Below are positions 45,101-56,600 of a DNA stretch of 64,000 nucleotides, piece after piece. The notes beneath the pieces were generated by a model. That model ran no database searches. It was not told where the DNA came from and saw only the letters and a list, made by a program, of their open reading frames with translations. The stretch is from an uncultured Pelagibacteraceae bacterium. Its GTDB lineage: Bacteria > Pseudomonadota > Alphaproteobacteria > Pelagibacterales > Pelagibacteraceae. The stretch lies in NCBI GenBank assembly GCA_902601315.1, contig CACKMS010000002.1, forward strand, positions 62,001-126,000. Reading direction: 5' to 3'. Made by a program: the position numbers and the translations under genes. The number at the start of each line of letters is the position of its first letter. The stretch's first letter is position 1.

Positions 45101-46266
45101 TAGAGAGAAGTATTAAACAAAGAGCAGCAACATTCTTAGCTGGCTCATCATTAGATAAAAAAATAAAAGATTTAGATGCTGGAACTAAATTAGATGATGA
45201 TAAAATTAACAGTTTATTAATTTCTGATTTATTTAAAGTAACTACAAATGATGCAAAAAATTCAGAATCACTATCACAGCTAAAAGAGCAATATAATAGT
45301 GCCAAAAAAGATATTCAGGATCGTTTTGAAGATAAAGTATTAAAAATCAGACAAGGCGATGATTTATTACCAAGCGTCATGAAAATGGTAAAAGTCTTTG
45401 TAGCTATTAAAAGAAGACTAAGACCAGGTGATAAAATGTCAGGAAGACACGGTAATAAAGGAGTAGTTAGTAAAATTGTTCCAGTTGAAGATATGCCATA
45501 TAGGGAAAACGGAAAACCAGTTGATATAGTTTTAAATCCACTAGGAGTACCAAGTAGAATGAATGTAGGCCAAATTTTAGAAACACATTTAGGATGGTCT
45601 TGCACTGAGCTTGGTGAAAAATTAAAAAATTTAGTTAATGAAAATCAGAAAAAAATTGAAAAATCAGAAAAAATGATAACATTTTTGAAATCTGTGTATG
45701 GAGATGATGTTTATGAGGAAAACATCGATAAATTAACAAATACAGAATTTAAAGATTTATGTGATAACATTCAAAATGGTGTTCCTATAGCGACACCCGT
45801 TTTTGATGGGGCTAAAGAGCAGGATGTAACTAACATGCTAGATCTAGCTGAACTTCCAAACTCTGGACAAACACACTTATGGGATGGAAGAACAGGTGAA
45901 AAATTTGACAGGCCAGTTACTGTTGGAACAATTTATATGCTTAAATTACATCATCTTGTTGAAGATAAAATACATGCAAGATCAACAGGGCCCTACAGTT
46001 TGGTTACCCAACAGCCACTTGGCGGAAAAGCACAATTAGGTGGACAAAGATTTGGTGAAATGGAAGTCTGGGCATTAGAAGCATATGGTGCATCATATAC
46101 TTTACAAGAAATACTGACAGTTAAATCAGATGATGTAGCTGGAAGAGTAAAAGTTTATGAAACGATAGTTAAAGGTGAAGAGAACTTCGAATCTGGAATA
46201 CCAGAGTCATTTAACGTTTTAGTAAAAGAAATAAAGTCATTAGCACTAAATGTGGAGTTAAATTAA
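42184..46266 (+). CDS. rpoB: DNA-directed RNA polymerase subunit beta
   Basis: The beta subunit forms much of the catalytic cleft and the rifampicin pocket. The 1360-residue protein is complete. It has [18 protein letters not shown] in the N-terminal lobe, the rif region [25 protein letters not shown] near 515-540 with wild-type-looking Asp, His and Ser residues, [27 protein letters not shown] and the C-terminal [19 protein letters not shown] start at the ATG at 42184; a GTG one codon upstream is the alternative. The RBS region overlaps the right arm of the hairpin. Confidence 0.97.
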   Translation: MQLSFTKKKNIRKSFGKLKESLSIPNLIEVQKNSYKELTEFKHDIEQHLIKGFDRVFKSIFPIEDLNDKATLEYVSYKLEKPKFDVEECITRGLTYSAALKCTLRLVVYEIDQENNTKDILSAKEQEVYMGEVPMMTNSGTFITNGVQRVVVNQMHRSPGVFFDHDKGKSHASGKLLFNCRVIPNRGSWLDFEYDVKDFLYFRIDRKKKILVSTLLQALGFSKNDIVKEFYEKDIYNLDEKINKWKTKFDPENYKSKNFSEEVIDAKSNKVIVKQGEKINFLTAKKLSNDGLKEIFVPSESLFGKFLYKDIKIGEEVFKIGTELNETIVQKIIEANIKSIEISKTNSITKGPYLLLTLLNDKNETKNDAITEIYKVLRPGEPPTIEIASQIFNNLFFSSDRYDLSDVGRVKMNSRLNLNCSDKITILRNDDILAIVQKMLDLRDGKDEIDDIDHLGNRRVRSVGELVENQARIGVYRMERAIKEKMTTLDVESAMPQDLINAKPLTISLKDFFATSQLSQFMDQTNPLSEITHKRRVSALGPGGLTRERAGFEVRDVHPTHYGRICPIETPEGPNIGLINSLSTYSKINKYGFIESPYKKVENGIVQDKIEYLSAMEETKFTIAQANSVIDKNGKFKEDLVSCRENLNFILSKPENIDYIDVSPKQLVSVAASLIPFLENDDANRALMGSNMMRQAVPLLKPEAPLVGTGIESDVALDSGVTIVARRDGVVDKIDGKRIVIKASNEKDYSQSGVDIYNLQKFKRSNQNTCINQKPLVRVGDKVKSGDIIADGPSTKIGELALGKNVTVAFMPWQGYNFEDSILISERCVTDDVFTSIHIEEYEVMARDTKLGEEDITRDIPNVNEEALKNLDESGIVYIGAEVKPGDILVGKVTPKGDSASGPEEKLLRSIFGEKAIDVTDTSLKMPSGSGGIVVDVRVFNRHGIEKDERSITIERAEIESVQEDKKVEEEILERSIKQRAATFLAGSSLDKKIKDLDAGTKLDDDKINSLLISDLFKVTTNDAKNSESLSQLKEQYNSAKKDIQDRFEDKVLKIRQGDDLLPSVMKMVKVFVAIKRRLRPGDKMSGRHGNKGVVSKIVPVEDMPYRENGKPVDIVLNPLGVPSRMNVGQILETHLGWSCTELGEKLKNLVNENQKKIEKSEKMITFLKSVYGDDVYEENIDKLTNTEFKDLCDNIQNGVPIATPVFDGAKEQDVTNMLDLAELPNSGQTHLWDGRTGEKFDRPVTVGTIYMLKLHHLVEDKIHARSTGPYSLVTQQPLGGKAQLGGQRFGEMEVWALEAYGASYTLQEILTVKSDDVAGRVKVYETIVKGEENFESGIPESFNVLVKEIKSLALNVELN

Positions 46267-46267
46267 T

Positions 46268-49200
46268 ATGAGTAAAGAATTAACAAATTTATTTAAAGGT
46301 GCCGAAATTTCAGAAGCACAAAATTTTAATAGTATTAAAATTACATTAGCTAGCCCTGAGAAAATTAAATCTTGGACATATGGTGAGATTAAAAAACCTG
46401 AAACGATAAATTATAGAACTTTTAGACCAGAAAAAGATGGTCTATTCTGTGCTAGAATTTTTGGTCCAATAAAAGATTACGAGTGTTTGTGTGGAAAATA
46501 CAAACGAATGAAATTTAGAGGAATTATATGTGAGAAATGTGGTGTTGAAGTAACAAAATCAAATGTAAGAAGAGAAAGAATGGGCCACATAAACCTTGCA
46601 ACCCCTGTTGCTCATATATGGTTTTTAAAGTCACTTCCTAGCAGAATTTCATTGGCGATTGATATGAAACTTAAAGAGGTTGAACGAGTTCTTTATTTTG
46701 AAAATTTTATAGTTATTGAACCTGGATTAACTGGATTGAAAAAAAACCAGTTACTTGGTGAAGAAGAATTAATTAAATATCAAGATGAATACGGAGAAGA
46801 GTCTTTTACTGCAGGAATTGGTGCAGAGGCGATACTTGAAATTTTAAAATCAATTAATCTTGAGGAAGAAAAAAATAGTTTGATCAAAACGATAAAAGAG
46901 ACTAAATCAAAAGTATCGGAGGAAAGATCAATAAAAAGATTAAAGCTCATTGAGTCTTTTATAGAAACTGGAAATAAGCCAGAATGGATGATCTTAACAA
47001 CAATTCCTGTTATTCCTCCAGAATTAAGACCTTTAGTACCATTAGATGGCGGCAGATTTGCAACTTCAGATTTGAACGACCTGTATAGAAGAGTTATTAA
47101 TCGAAATAACAGACTAAAGAGATTAATGGATCTTAAAGCTCCTGATATTATTGTAAGAAATGAAAAAAGAATGCTTCAAGAGTCTGTTGATGCATTATTT
47201 GACAATGGAAGAAGAGGGAGAGTTATTACTGGAACAGGCAAAAGACCATTAAAGTCTTTAGCTGAAATGTTAAAAGGTAAACAAGGAAGATTTAGACAAA
47301 ATTTATTAGGTAAAAGAGTAGATTATTCAGGAAGATCAGTAATTGTCGTTGGGCCAGATCTAAAACTGCATGAATGTGGCCTTCCAAAAAAGATGGCTCT
47401 TGAATTATTTAAGCCATTTCTGTACGCAAGATTAAATAAATTGGGCTTTGCATCCACAATTAAGCAAGCAAAAAAATTAGTTGAAAGAGAGAGAAATGAA
47501 GTTTGGGATGCTTTGGAGCTAATAGTTAGAGAACATCCAGTCATTTTAAATAGAGCTCCAACACTTCATAGATTGGGAGTACAAGCTTTTGAACCAAAAC
47601 TTATTGAAGGAAATGCAATAGAACTTCATCCGTTAACTTGTGCTGCATTTAATGCTGACTTTGATGGTGATCAAATGGCAGTACACGTTCCACTAAGTTT
47701 AGAAGCACAATTAGAAGCGCGAGTATTAATGATGTCTACAAATAATATTTTAAGTCCATCTAATGGCAAACCTATAATTGTTCCTAGTCAGGATATGATT
47801 TTAGGAATTTATTACTTGTCTCAGCCACCATATCAAAAAGATAGAGTAGAGGGTTATTTTGTTAACACCTCAGAAATAGAGCATGCACTTGAAATTGGTC
47901 AAATCAAAGTCCACTCAAGAATAGTTTCAAGATATGAAACTGTTGATGAGAAAGGAAATACTAAGTTTGAAAAACATATTAGTACAGCAGGAAGATTTTT
48001 ATTATCAAATTTAATACCAAAAAATGTTAATAACAAATTTTCATTAGTAGATAGACTATTACCTAAAAAAGTTGTTTCAGAAGTTATTGACCATGTGTTC
48101 AGGTTCTCAGGACAAAAAAGTACAGTCATATTCTGTGATAAGTTAAAAGATTTAGGTTTTAAACACGCGTTTAAAGCAGGAATTTCTTTTGGTAAAGATG
48201 ATCTAGTTATACCAGATAATAAACAACAATTAATTGATGAGACAAAAAAATTAATTTCAGATTATGAAAACCAATATTCTGAAGGATTGATTACTAGAGG
48301 GGAAAAATACAACAAAGTGATTGATGCATGGTCAAAATGTACTGACAGAGTTGCATCGGAGATGATGAAGAGAATTTCTGCTACAGAGGTTACAGAGGAT
48401 GGTCTTAAAATCAATTCAGTATTCATGATGGCTGACAGCGGTGCGAGAGGATCTGCCGCTCAAATGAAGCAATTGGCTGGAATGAGAGGTTTGATTGCGA
48501 AACCATCAGGTGAAATTATCGAGTCACCAATTACTTCAAATTTCAAAGAAGGTTTAACTGCTCTAGAATACTTTAATTCAACACACGGCGCTAGAAAAGG
48601 TTTAGCTGATACAGCTTTGAAAACTGCAAGTTCAGGATATTTGACACGAAGGTTATGTGATGTTGCTCAAGATTTAACTATTACCAAACCCAAGTGTGAT
48701 ATGAAATGTGGATCTATTAAGCTTACCGAAGTCTTAGAAGGCGGAAACATAATGGTAAGTTTATCTGAGAGAGCCCTTGGCAGAGTTGCAGCAAAAGATG
48801 TAAAAAATCCTCTGACTGGTGACATTTTAATAAAGAAAAATGAGATGATAGATGAAGCAGGATGTGAAAAAATCGATGCGGCTGGTGTAAAAGGTATAAA
48901 TGTATACTCTGTAATGACATGCAAAGCAAAAGAGGGTGTATGTGCAACCTCATATGGAAGAGACTTATCTAGAGGTAAAATGGTCCACGTTGGTGAGGCT
49001 ATTGGGATGATTTCTGCTCAATCAATCGGTGAACCGGGCACACAATTAACAATGAGAACGTTTCACGTTGGTGGAACTGCCTCTGTAAAACAAGATTCAC
49101 AAATTGTATCGAGTTCAGATGGTATATTAAAAATTGTGAATACTAATTTATTGGAAGATTCAAAGAAAAATCAGATAGTTATGGGAAGAAATACTGAGCT

Positions 49201-50434
49201 TTCAATAGAAGATGGAAACGGATTACAGGTTGCTTCTTACAAAGTTCCTTACGGTTCAAAACTATTTTTTCAAAACGATGATAAAATTAAAAAAGGTGCA
49301 AAGATATGTGAATGGGACCCTTACACAACACCTGTAATTGCAGAAAAAGATGGAATTGCAAATTACGTTGATTTAATTGATGGGGTTTCGCTAGCTGAAA
49401 CTGCTGATGATGCTACAGGAATTTCAACAAAAGCAGTCGTTGATTGGAAAACACAATCTAAAAATACAGATCTAAAACCAAGAATTACACTTAGAGATGC
49501 AAAAGGTAACGTAATTAAAAAAGCAGATGATAATGAAGCCAGATATTATTTAGTTCCAGACTCAATTTTATCTGTGAAAGATGGGCAGAAAATTTCAGCT
49601 GGTGATGTAATTGCCAGATTACCGAAAGAAACAACAAAAACAAAAGACATTACTGGAGGTTTACCAAGAGTAGCAGAATTATTTGAAGCAAGAAAAGCAA
49701 AAGACAGCGCCATAATTGCTGAAAATGATGGAAAAGTAATTTTTGGAAAAGAGGTAAGAGGTAAACAAAGAGTAACAATTGAATCTGAGAATGGTGAGAC
49801 TTCAAGTTATTTAATTCCCAAAGGAAAACATATTAATTTTAACCAAGGTGAAAAAATTAAAAAAGGAGAATATCTATTAGACGGTCAACCTTTGCCTCAT
49901 GATATTTTAAGAATTTTAGGAATTGAGGAATTAACTGAATACTTTGTTAACCAGGTTCAAGATGTTTATAGACTTCAAGGAGTTATAATTAACGATAAAC
50001 ATATTGAAGTAATTTTAAGACAAATGCTTAAAAAAATTGAGGTTAAAGATCCAGGAGAAAGTAGCCTTTTACCTGGAGAAGTAATAGATAGAATAAAATT
50101 TGATCAACTTAATGAAAATTTAAAAGCTGATGGCAAAAAACCAGCAGTTGGTGAGAGAGTTTTAATGGGAATTACTAAAGCATCACTACAAACAGAGTCA
50201 TTTATATCTGCTGCATCTTTCCAAGAGACAACAAGAGTATTAACTGATGCTGCAATTAAAGGTAAAGTCGATAAATTAGTCGGATTGAAAGAAAATGTTA
50301 TAGTTGGTCGACTAGTTCCTGCTGGCACAGGTTCAATTAAGAATAATTGGAACAGAAAAGCGATAGAAGATGATAAAAAATTCCTAACAGAACAAGAGAC
50401 ATCAGAAACATCAGAAGCTCAAATTAATCAATAA
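46268..50434 (+). CDS. rpoC: DNA-directed RNA polymerase subunit beta'
   Basis: The beta' subunit carries the catalytic magnesium. The 1388-residue protein has the N-terminal zinc-binding cysteines near 72-89 (CLCG ... CEKC), the lid/rudder region with [16 protein letters not shown] near 345-360, the catalytic NADFDGDQM near 461-469, the trigger-loop region with [16 protein letters not shown] near 918-933, and a conserved C-terminal end followed by an acidic tail. It begins 1 nt after rpoB and completes the operon; the next gene follows a 153-nt gap. Confidence 0.97.
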   Translation: MSKELTNLFKGAEISEAQNFNSIKITLASPEKIKSWTYGEIKKPETINYRTFRPEKDGLFCARIFGPIKDYECLCGKYKRMKFRGIICEKCGVEVTKSNVRRERMGHINLATPVAHIWFLKSLPSRISLAIDMKLKEVERVLYFENFIVIEPGLTGLKKNQLLGEEELIKYQDEYGEESFTAGIGAEAILEILKSINLEEEKNSLIKTIKETKSKVSEERSIKRLKLIESFIETGNKPEWMILTTIPVIPPELRPLVPLDGGRFATSDLNDLYRRVINRNNRLKRLMDLKAPDIIVRNEKRMLQESVDALFDNGRRGRVITGTGKRPLKSLAEMLKGKQGRFRQNLLGKRVDYSGRSVIVVGPDLKLHECGLPKKMALELFKPFLYARLNKLGFASTIKQAKKLVERERNEVWDALELIVREHPVILNRAPTLHRLGVQAFEPKLIEGNAIELHPLTCAAFNADFDGDQMAVHVPLSLEAQLEARVLMMSTNNILSPSNGKPIIVPSQDMILGIYYLSQPPYQKDRVEGYFVNTSEIEHALEIGQIKVHSRIVSRYETVDEKGNTKFEKHISTAGRFLLSNLIPKNVNNKFSLVDRLLPKKVVSEVIDHVFRFSGQKSTVIFCDKLKDLGFKHAFKAGISFGKDDLVIPDNKQQLIDETKKLISDYENQYSEGLITRGEKYNKVIDAWSKCTDRVASEMMKRISATEVTEDGLKINSVFMMADSGARGSAAQMKQLAGMRGLIAKPSGEIIESPITSNFKEGLTALEYFNSTHGARKGLADTALKTASSGYLTRRLCDVAQDLTITKPKCDMKCGSIKLTEVLEGGNIMVSLSERALGRVAAKDVKNPLTGDILIKKNEMIDEAGCEKIDAAGVKGINVYSVMTCKAKEGVCATSYGRDLSRGKMVHVGEAIGMISAQSIGEPGTQLTMRTFHVGGTASVKQDSQIVSSSDGILKIVNTNLLEDSKKNQIVMGRNTELSIEDGNGLQVASYKVPYGSKLFFQNDDKIKKGAKICEWDPYTTPVIAEKDGIANYVDLIDGVSLAETADDATGISTKAVVDWKTQSKNTDLKPRITLRDAKGNVIKKADDNEARYYLVPDSILSVKDGQKISAGDVIARLPKETTKTKDITGGLPRVAELFEARKAKDSAIIAENDGKVIFGKEVRGKQRVTIESENGETSSYLIPKGKHINFNQGEKIKKGEYLLDGQPLPHDILRILGIEELTEYFVNQVQDVYRLQGVIINDKHIEVILRQMLKKIEVKDPGESSLLPGEVIDRIKFDQLNENLKADGKKPAVGERVLMGITKASLQTESFISAASFQETTRVLTDAAIKGKVDKLVGLKENVIVGRLVPAGTGSIKNNWNRKAIEDDKKFLTEQETSETSEAQINQ

Positions 50435-50462
50435 AATTAAGCAAAATTTAACAGCTTTTAGT

Positions 50463-50490
50463 TTGACAAATACAATTTCTTATGTATTTT
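50463..50490 (+). promoter_or_regulatory. Predicted promoter for the str/S10/spc ribosomal run
   Basis: A consensus -35, TTGACA, at 50463-50468 is followed after 16 nt by TATTTT at 50485-50490. It is the only perfect -35 hexamer in the 153-nt rpoC-rpsL gap. Initiation near 50497 would give a leader of roughly 90 nt before rpsL. Confidence 0.5.
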
Positions 50491-50540
50491 GGCCATGTTT
50501 TTGGTTGGAATGTAGTGACTTGATCGCTAAACGCTGCCAC

Positions 50541-50560
50541 AAATAACCTGTCAGTTATTT
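50541..50560 (+). promoter_or_regulatory. Hairpin in the rpsL leader
   Basis: AAATAAC at 50541-50547 pairs exactly with GTTATTT at 50554-50560 around CTGTCA, 27 nt before the rpsL start. No T-run follows. It may be a leader element for autogenous control or mRNA stability. I cannot match it to a known ribosomal-protein binding motif. Confidence 0.4.
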
Positions 50561-50587
50561 CATCAAAAATAAATAAAATATAAATTT

Positions 50588-50959
50588 ATGCCAACAATAA
50601 ACCAGTTGTTAAGAAAAAGTAGAACACGACCACTAGCAAGGAACAAAGTTCCAGCTTTACAAAAACAACCTTTAAAAAGAGGTGTGTGTGTTAAAGTTTA
50701 TACAACAACTCCAAAAAAACCAAATTCAGCATTAAGAAAAGTTGCAAGAGTTAGGCTTTCAAATGGTTTTGAAGTTACAGCATATATCCCAGGCGAAGGA
50801 CATAATCTTCAAGAACACTCAGTTGTTCTAATCAGAGGTGGAAGAGTAAAAGATTTACCAGGTGTACGATATCATATTTTAAGAGGTAATCTTGATACGC
50901 AAGGTGTGGCAAACAGAAAACAAAGAAGATCACTTTACGGAACTAAAAAGGGTAAATAA
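50588..50959 (+). CDS. rpsL: 30S ribosomal protein S12
   Basis: S12 sits at the decoding centre. The 123-residue protein has [14 protein letters not shown], the streptomycin-region [17 protein letters not shown] with the wild-type lysines at 43-44, and the second loop [17 protein letters not shown] near 83-99 containing the beta-methylthiolated aspartate site. It opens a gene run that continues without a clear break to secY and adk. Confidence 0.97.
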   Translation: MPTINQLLRKSRTRPLARNKVPALQKQPLKRGVCVKVYTTTPKKPNSALRKVARVRLSNGFEVTAYIPGEGHNLQEHSVVLIRGGRVKDLPGVRYHILRGNLDTQGVANRKQRRSLYGTKKGK

Positions 50960-50962
50960 CAT

Positions 50963-51433
50963 ATGTCTAGAAAGAGAAAAGCTCCTAAAAAAATTCCTGT
51001 TTTAGATCCTAAATATAAATCAGTAATTATTCCAAAATTAATAAATTCAATCATGTATGATGGAAAAAAAACTGTAGCAGAAAAAATTGTTTATGATGCA
51101 ATTGATAAAATTAAATCAAAATCTAAAGATGAACCAATCACAGTTTTTAACGATGCTATAAATAATGTTAGACCAACTGTAGAAGTTAGATCAAGAAGAG
51201 TAGGTGGTGCCACATATCAAGTTCCTGTTGAAGTAAAAGCAAAAAGATCTCAAGCTTTAGCTTTAAGATGGATTATTGATGCATCAAGAAAAAGAAAAGA
51301 TAAAAATATGTCTGATAAATTGTTCAATGAGATTTTTGATGCATATCAAAATAGAGGATCAGCAATAAAAAAGAAAGAGGACACTCACAAAATGGCTGAG
51401 TCAAACAAAGCTTTCGCACATTTTAGGTGGTAA
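50963..51433 (+). CDS. rpsG: 30S ribosomal protein S7
   Basis: S7 nucleates the 30S head. The 156-residue protein has the family segments LINSIMYDGKKTVAEKIVYDA, NVRPTVEVRSRRVGGATYQVP near 74-94 and the C-terminal MAESNKAFAHFRW. It is 3 nt from rpsL and 3 nt from fusA. In E. coli S7 represses the str operon through an rpsL-rpsG spacer; with only 3 nt here, that control cannot be conserved. Confidence 0.97.
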   Translation: MSRKRKAPKKIPVLDPKYKSVIIPKLINSIMYDGKKTVAEKIVYDAIDKIKSKSKDEPITVFNDAINNVRPTVEVRSRRVGGATYQVPVEVKAKRSQALALRWIIDASRKRKDKNMSDKLFNEIFDAYQNRGSAIKKKEDTHKMAESNKAFAHFRW

Positions 51434-51436
51434 TCA

Positions 51437-53512
51437 ATGGCAAGAACTCACACACTAGACAAATATAGAAACATAGGCATCATGGCTCACATAGATGCAG
51501 GTAAAACCACAACAACTGAAAGAATTTTATATTACACAGGAAAAAGTCACAAAATAGGCGAGGTTCATGACGGAGCTGCAACAATGGACTGGATGGAACA
51601 AGAGCAAGAAAGAGGCATAACAATAACGTCTGCTGCAACTACTTGTTTTTGGAGAGAACACAGAATTAATATTATCGACACACCTGGTCACGTAGATTTT
51701 ACAATTGAAGTAGAAAGATCATTAAAAGTTTTAGATGGTGCTGTTGCAGTCTTTGATGGTGTAGCTGGAGTAGAGCCTCAATCCGAAACAGTATGGAGAC
51801 AAGCTGATAAATACAAAGTACCAAGAATCTGTTTTGTTAATAAATTAGATAGAACTGGTGCAGATTTTTTTAGATGCGTTGGAATGATTAAAGATAGATT
51901 GGGTGCTAAGCCGCTTGTAATGCAGGTTCCAATTGGTGTCGAAGCATCTTTAAAAGGTGTTGTTGATCTGATTAAAATGAAAGCTATCGTTTGGAAAAAT
52001 GAAGATTTAGGTGCTGAATGGGAAGAGCAAGATATACCAGAAGATTTAAAAGAAATTTGCGACAAGTATAGACAAGAACTTGTTGAAACAGCTGTAGAGC
52101 AGGATGAAAAACTAATGGAAGCCTATCTAAGCGGGGAGGAAATTAGCCAAGAGGATCTAATTAAATGTGTTAGAAAAGGATGTTTAAATTTTGATTTTGT
52201 TCCAGTTCTAACTGGTTCTGCATTTAAAAATAAAGGTGTTCAACCACTTTTAGATGCTGTTGTTGATTACTTACCAAGCCCTAAAGATATAGGTTCTATA
52301 ACTGGGACAAAACAAGGGTCAGATGACGGAATGGAAATGAAATTTGAGGATAATGCGCCTTTTTCAGCGTTAGCGTTTAAAGTTGCAAATGACCCATTTG
52401 TAGGAAGTTTAACATTTATTAGAATTTATTCTGGGACAGTTAATTCTGGAACAGGGATCTATAATACATCTAAAGATAAAGAGGAAAGAGTTGGCAGAAT
52501 GTTGCTTATGCACGCTAATTCTAGAGAAGATATTAAAGAGGCAAATGCTGGTGATATAGTTGCATTAGCTGGATTAAAAAATACTATCACTGGTCATACA
52601 TTAGCAAACAAAGACACGCCTGTATTGTTAGAACCAATGGAATTTCCAGATCCTGTAATTGAAATAGCAGTTGAGCCAAAAACTAAGGCTGACCAAGAAA
52701 AAATGGGAGAAGCGTTGGGCAGACTAGCTAAAGAAGATCCATCATTTAGAGTTACATCTGATGAGGAGTCAGGGCAGACCATTATTAAAGGTATGGGAGA
52801 GTTACACCTAGATATAATTGTGGATAGAATGAAAAGAGAATTTAAAGTGGAAGCGAACGTTGGAGCTCCACAAGTTGCATACAGAGAAACAATATTAAGT
52901 GCAGCGGAATTTGATTATACACACAAAAAACAAAGTGGTGGAGCAGGTCAATTCGCTAGAGTTAAATTATCTGTAGAGCCCCTTGAACCAGGTAAGGGAA
53001 GAGAAGTAGAAAGTAAAATTAAAGGTGGAGCAATTCCAAAAGAATTTATTCCTGGCGTAGAGAAAGGTGTTGAAACTGTTGCAGATGGTGGAATATTAGC
53101 TGGATTTCCACTGATAGATTATAAAGTTACAATTTTAGATGGACTACATCATGATGTTGACTCAAGTGTTCTTGCATTCGAATTAGCTTCTAGACAGTGT
53201 TTTAAAGAAGCTTGCACAAGAGGTACTTTAAAATTACTTGAACCTATAATGAGAGTTGAGGTTGTTACTCCTGAAGACTACATGGGTGATGTAATTGGTG
53301 ATTTAAACAGTAGAAGAGGACAAATAAATACTCAGGAACAAAGAGGTAATGCAACTGTAATTACTGCAATGGTACCATTAGCTAACATGTTTGGTTATAT
53401 AAATAATTTAAGATCAATGTCTCAAGGTAGAGCTCAATACACAATGTTTTTTGATCATTATGACAAGGTCCCACAAAATGTTCAAGACGAGGTAACAAAG
53501 AAAACAGGTTAA
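51437..53512 (+). CDS. fusA: Elongation factor G
   Basis: EF-G drives translocation. The 691-residue protein has G1 [15 protein letters not shown] near 17-31, G2 [11 protein letters not shown]3 DTPGHVDFT near 81-89 and G4 [10 protein letters not shown] near 135-144, then domains II-V with the domain IV tip and [15 protein letters not shown] near the end. Complete and intact, it is followed 1 nt later by rpsJ, where many proteobacteria instead carry tufA. Confidence 0.97.
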   Translation: MARTHTLDKYRNIGIMAHIDAGKTTTTERILYYTGKSHKIGEVHDGAATMDWMEQEQERGITITSAATTCFWREHRINIIDTPGHVDFTIEVERSLKVLDGAVAVFDGVAGVEPQSETVWRQADKYKVPRICFVNKLDRTGADFFRCVGMIKDRLGAKPLVMQVPIGVEASLKGVVDLIKMKAIVWKNEDLGAEWEEQDIPEDLKEICDKYRQELVETAVEQDEKLMEAYLSGEEISQEDLIKCVRKGCLNFDFVPVLTGSAFKNKGVQPLLDAVVDYLPSPKDIGSITGTKQGSDDGMEMKFEDNAPFSALAFKVANDPFVGSLTFIRIYSGTVNSGTGIYNTSKDKEERVGRMLLMHANSREDIKEANAGDIVALAGLKNTITGHTLANKDTPVLLEPMEFPDPVIEIAVEPKTKADQEKMGEALGRLAKEDPSFRVTSDEESGQTIIKGMGELHLDIIVDRMKREFKVEANVGAPQVAYRETILSAAEFDYTHKKQSGGAGQFARVKLSVEPLEPGKGREVESKIKGGAIPKEFIPGVEKGVETVADGGILAGFPLIDYKVTILDGLHHDVDSSVLAFELASRQCFKEACTRGTLKLLEPIMRVEVVTPEDYMGDVIGDLNSRRGQINTQEQRGNATVITAMVPLANMFGYINNLRSMSQGRAQYTMFFDHYDKVPQNVQDEVTKKTG

Positions 53513-53513
53513 A

Positions 53514-53822
53514 ATGGAAAAACAAAATATTAGAATTAAACTCAGAGCTTACGATAATAAAGTTTTAGATCAATCGACTGAAGAAATTGTAAATACTGTA
53601 AAAAGAACAGGTGCAAATATAAAAGGACCTATACCTCTTCCAACAAAAATTGAACGTTACACTGTTTTGAGATCCCCACATATTGATAAAAAAAGTAGAG
53701 AACAATTTGAGACTAGAACTCACAAAAGATTAATTGATATTATAGAACCAACACCCGCGACCGTAGAGGCTTTAATGAAGTTAGACTTAGCTTCAGGTGT
53801 AGATGTGGAGATAAAAATTTAA
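53514..53822 (+). CDS. rpsJ: 30S ribosomal protein S10
   Basis: S10 binds the 30S head and also pairs with NusB in antitermination. The 102-residue protein has [16 protein letters not shown] and the conserved [29 protein letters not shown] region near 39-67. It is the first S10-operon gene but has no separate leader: it lies 1 nt after fusA and overlaps rplC by one base. Confidence 0.97.
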   Translation: MEKQNIRIKLRAYDNKVLDQSTEEIVNTVKRTGANIKGPIPLPTKIERYTVLRSPHIDKKSREQFETRTHKRLIDIIEPTPATVEALMKLDLASGVDVEIKI

Positions 53823-54532
53823 TGTCTGAGATAGCACTAATTGGAAAAAAAATTGGTATGACAAGAGAGTTTTATAAAACTGGTCAATCAGTTCCTGTAA
53901 CTGTTCTTAAAATGGAAACTGGAAGAGTGATACAGGTTATTGAGGAAGATAAGAGAGGATATAAAGCAGTACAAATTGGTTTTGGTAAAATTAAAAATAA
54001 TAAATTGTCTAAGGCTATGAAAGGGTATTTTGCAAAAAAAAATACTGAACCAAAAAAATTACTAAAAGAGTTTAAAGTAAATACAACAGAGAATTATAAA
54101 GAGGGTAACGAATTTGGTCTTGAAATATTTAACGACATTAAATTTGTTGATGTAAAATCAAAAACAATAGGAAAAGGCTTTGCTGGAGCTATGAAAAGGC
54201 ACAATTTTGGAGGCTTAAGAGCATCACATGGTGTATCAATTTCTCACCGCTCACACGGATCGACAGGCCAAAGACAAGATCCTGGAAAAGTTTTTAAAGG
54301 AAAAAAAATGGCTGGTCACATGGGTGATAAAATCAGAACAATGCAAAATATTGAAATAATTAAATCAGATAAAGACAATAACTTATTGTATTTGAAAGGT
54401 TCTATACCTGGTGCAAAAAATACTGAGGTAGTCATTAAAAAGGCTGTCAAAAATTTAAGAAAACTAACAATGTCAGAAAAAATAGAACAGATTGAAAAAA
54501 TGAAAAAATCCACAGACAAAAAGAAGAAATAA
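53822..54532 (+). CDS. rplC: 50S ribosomal protein L3
   Basis: L3 is an early 50S assembly protein reaching the peptidyl-transferase centre. The 236-residue protein includes LIGKKIGMTREF at the start and the signature KGFAGAMKRHNFGGLRASHG near 118-137, with the glutamine of STGQRQDPG (the PrmB methylation site). A lysine-rich C-terminal tail of about 25 residues extends the usual length. Confidence 0.96.
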   Translation: MSEIALIGKKIGMTREFYKTGQSVPVTVLKMETGRVIQVIEEDKRGYKAVQIGFGKIKNNKLSKAMKGYFAKKNTEPKKLLKEFKVNTTENYKEGNEFGLEIFNDIKFVDVKSKTIGKGFAGAMKRHNFGGLRASHGVSISHRSHGSTGQRQDPGKVFKGKKMAGHMGDKIRTMQNIEIIKSDKDNNLLYLKGSIPGAKNTEVVIKKAVKNLRKLTMSEKIEQIEKMKKSTDKKKK

Positions 54533-55156
54533 ATGAAAATAGATAAATTAAAGTTAGATGGAAAGAAAGATTCGATAGAGGTTTTGGATAAAATATTTTC
54601 CGCTAAAATTAATAAGCAACTTGTAAGCAATGTATTGTATAAAACCAATGCGAATTACAAAGGGAGAAAAGCTAAAACAAAACAAAAGAATGAAATTATT
54701 GGATCTACAGCAAAGATATATTCTCAAAAAGGCACAGGAAATGCGCGACATGCTAGTAAAAAAGCACCTATATTTGTTGGAGGTGGTGTTGCACATGGTC
54801 CAAAAGGAGAAAGTAATTATAAGATTAGAAAATTAAATAAAAGTGAAAAAAAATTAAGTATTGCCTCAATAATTACCGAAAAAAATAAAAGTAATGATCT
54901 TTTAGTATTTAATGATTTTAATGAAAAAATTCAAAAAACAAAAGATGTAAATAAAATTTTACTGAAGTTTGATGCAAAAAATTCAATCTTAATTGTAGAT
55001 AAAAAATCAAAAGAGAATATTGAAAAGGCTACAAGAAATATTCCAAATGTAAAGATTACAGATATTGGACATTTTAGTGCATTTGATCTTGTTAAATATA
55101 AAAAAATAATTTTTACAGAAAGCTCAGTTAAAGAATTAGAAAAAAGGTATCAATAA
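54533..55156 (+). CDS. rplD: 50S ribosomal protein L4
   Basis: L4 lines the exit tunnel. The 207-residue protein has the tunnel-loop sequence KQKNEIIGSTAKIYSQKGTGNARHA near 45-69 and PKGESNYKIRKLNKSEKKL. In E. coli L4 autoregulates the S10 operon through a leader; no comparable leader exists here. Its start abuts rplC and its stop overlaps rplW. Confidence 0.96.
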   Translation: MKIDKLKLDGKKDSIEVLDKIFSAKINKQLVSNVLYKTNANYKGRKAKTKQKNEIIGSTAKIYSQKGTGNARHASKKAPIFVGGGVAHGPKGESNYKIRKLNKSEKKLSIASIITEKNKSNDLLVFNDFNEKIQKTKDVNKILLKFDAKNSILIVDKKSKENIEKATRNIPNVKITDIGHFSAFDLVKYKKIIFTESSVKELEKRYQ

Positions 55157-55449
55157 TGAATAAAGTTCATCTTTACGATAAAATTTTGGCTCCAATTGTT
55201 ACTGAAAAATCAACAAATCTTTCAGAACAAAATAAAATAATTTTCAAAGTTTCAACTAAGGCAAACAAAAAGAACCTTAAATCAAATATTGAAAAAATTT
55301 TTAAAGTAAATGTAACAAAAATTAATATAGTAAATAAAAAAACTAGAACTAAAGTTACTAGAGGTAAAAAAGTAAAAGTAAGAGGATTTAAAAAAGCAAT
55401 CATAACACTTAAAAAGGGTCAAAATATTGATCTTACAACAGGAATTTAA
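55156..55449 (+). CDS. rplW: 50S ribosomal protein L23
   Basis: L23 sits at the exit of the tunnel and docks trigger factor and SRP. The 97-residue protein shows ILAPIVTEKSTNLSEQNK near 10-27, the loop region with VNIVNKKTRTKVTRGK, and GFKKAIITLKKGQNI at the end. It overlaps rplD by one base and precedes rplB by 3 nt. Confidence 0.96.
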   Translation: MNKVHLYDKILAPIVTEKSTNLSEQNKIIFKVSTKANKKNLKSNIEKIFKVNVTKINIVNKKTRTKVTRGKKVKVRGFKKAIITLKKGQNIDLTTGI

Positions 55450-55452
55450 AAT

Positions 55453-56286
55453 ATGGCCTTAAAAACATTTAAACCATACACAAAATCAACAAGAGGAACT
55501 GTATTAGTAAGCAGGGATAGATTATGGAAAGGTAAACCTTATAAACCACTTACTACTGCAAATAATGCTTCAAAAGGAAGAAATAACTATGGAAGAATTA
55601 CCTCTAGAAACCATGGAGGTGGTCACAAACATAAATACAGAAAGATTGACTTTTATAGGAAAAAATTCGATATGCTAGCTGAGATAGAGAGAATAGAATA
55701 CGATCCAAATAGATCATGTCATATCATGTTGGTAAAATACGAAGATGGTGAAAGATCATATTATTTAGCGCCACAAGATGTTAAGATTGGAGATAAAATA
55801 CAAAATGGTCCAAATTCTGAAATAAAAGTTGGAAACTGTTTATCTCTTAAGGATATTCCAGTAGGAATAAATATACATAATGTAGAATTACAGCCTGGAG
55901 GAGGTGGTAAAATTGCAAGGGCTGCCGGTTCATCCGTTACTATTTCAGGAATTGATGGAAATTATACAATAATAAAAATGAGTTCTGGTGAAGTCAGAAG
56001 AATAGACTCGAGATCATTAGCAACAATCGGTGTTTTATCAAATCCAGATCAGAAAAATATTAAAATAGGAAAAGCAGGTAGATCTAGATGGTTAGGAAGA
56101 AGACCTCATACTAGAGGTGTTGTCAAAAATCCTGTTGATCACCCTCATGGTGGTGGTGAAGGAAAAACCGCTGGTGGTAGACATCCAGTTTCACCTACAG
56201 GACAATCTGCTAAAGGTCTTAAAACAAGAGATAATAAGAGAACAGATAAATTTATAATTAGAAGAAGAAAGAAGAAGAGAGCATAA
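55453..56286 (+). CDS. rplB: 50S ribosomal protein L2
   Basis: L2 is needed for subunit joining and peptidyl-transferase activity. The 277-residue protein has SKGRNNYGRITSRNHGGGHK near 35-54, the RNA-binding middle, and the C-terminal signature NPVDHPHGGGEGKTAGGRHP near 225-244 with the essential His. Full length and intact. Confidence 0.97.
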   Translation: MALKTFKPYTKSTRGTVLVSRDRLWKGKPYKPLTTANNASKGRNNYGRITSRNHGGGHKHKYRKIDFYRKKFDMLAEIERIEYDPNRSCHIMLVKYEDGERSYYLAPQDVKIGDKIQNGPNSEIKVGNCLSLKDIPVGINIHNVELQPGGGGKIARAAGSSVTISGIDGNYTIIKMSSGEVRRIDSRSLATIGVLSNPDQKNIKIGKAGRSRWLGRRPHTRGVVKNPVDHPHGGGEGKTAGGRHPVSPTGQSAKGLKTRDNKRTDKFIIRRRKKKRA

Positions 56287-56289
56287 TTT

Positions 56290-56595
56290 ATGGCAAGATC
56301 AGTTTGGAAAGGACCATTTGTAGAAGAAAGTTTGATTAAAAAAGTTGAAAAAGTTAAAAACGATCCAAACAGAAAACCAATAAAAACATGGTCAAGAAAA
56401 TCAACAATTATTCCAGATTTTGTCGGTTTTAGTTTTTTAATTTATAATGGAAAGAAATTCATCCCAATTACAGTTTCAGAGGATATGGTTGGTCACAAAT
56501 TTGGTGAGTTCGCACCGACAAGACAATTTTTTGGACATACACCGGCTGATAAAAAAGCAAAAGTTGAGGGTGGCGCAAAGGGTACTGGTAAGTAA
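56290..56595 (+). CDS. rpsS: 30S ribosomal protein S19
   Basis: S19 pairs with S13 in the 30S head. The 101-residue protein begins [15 protein letters not shown] and carries the signature region [20 protein letters not shown] near 64-83, ending in a basic, glycine-containing tail slightly longer than the usual 92 residues. It is followed 5 nt later by rplV. Confidence 0.97.
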   Translation: MARSVWKGPFVEESLIKKVEKVKNDPNRKPIKTWSRKSTIIPDFVGFSFLIYNGKKFIPITVSEDMVGHKFGEFAPTRQFFGHTPADKKAKVEGGAKGTGK

Positions 56596-56600
56596 ATAAT

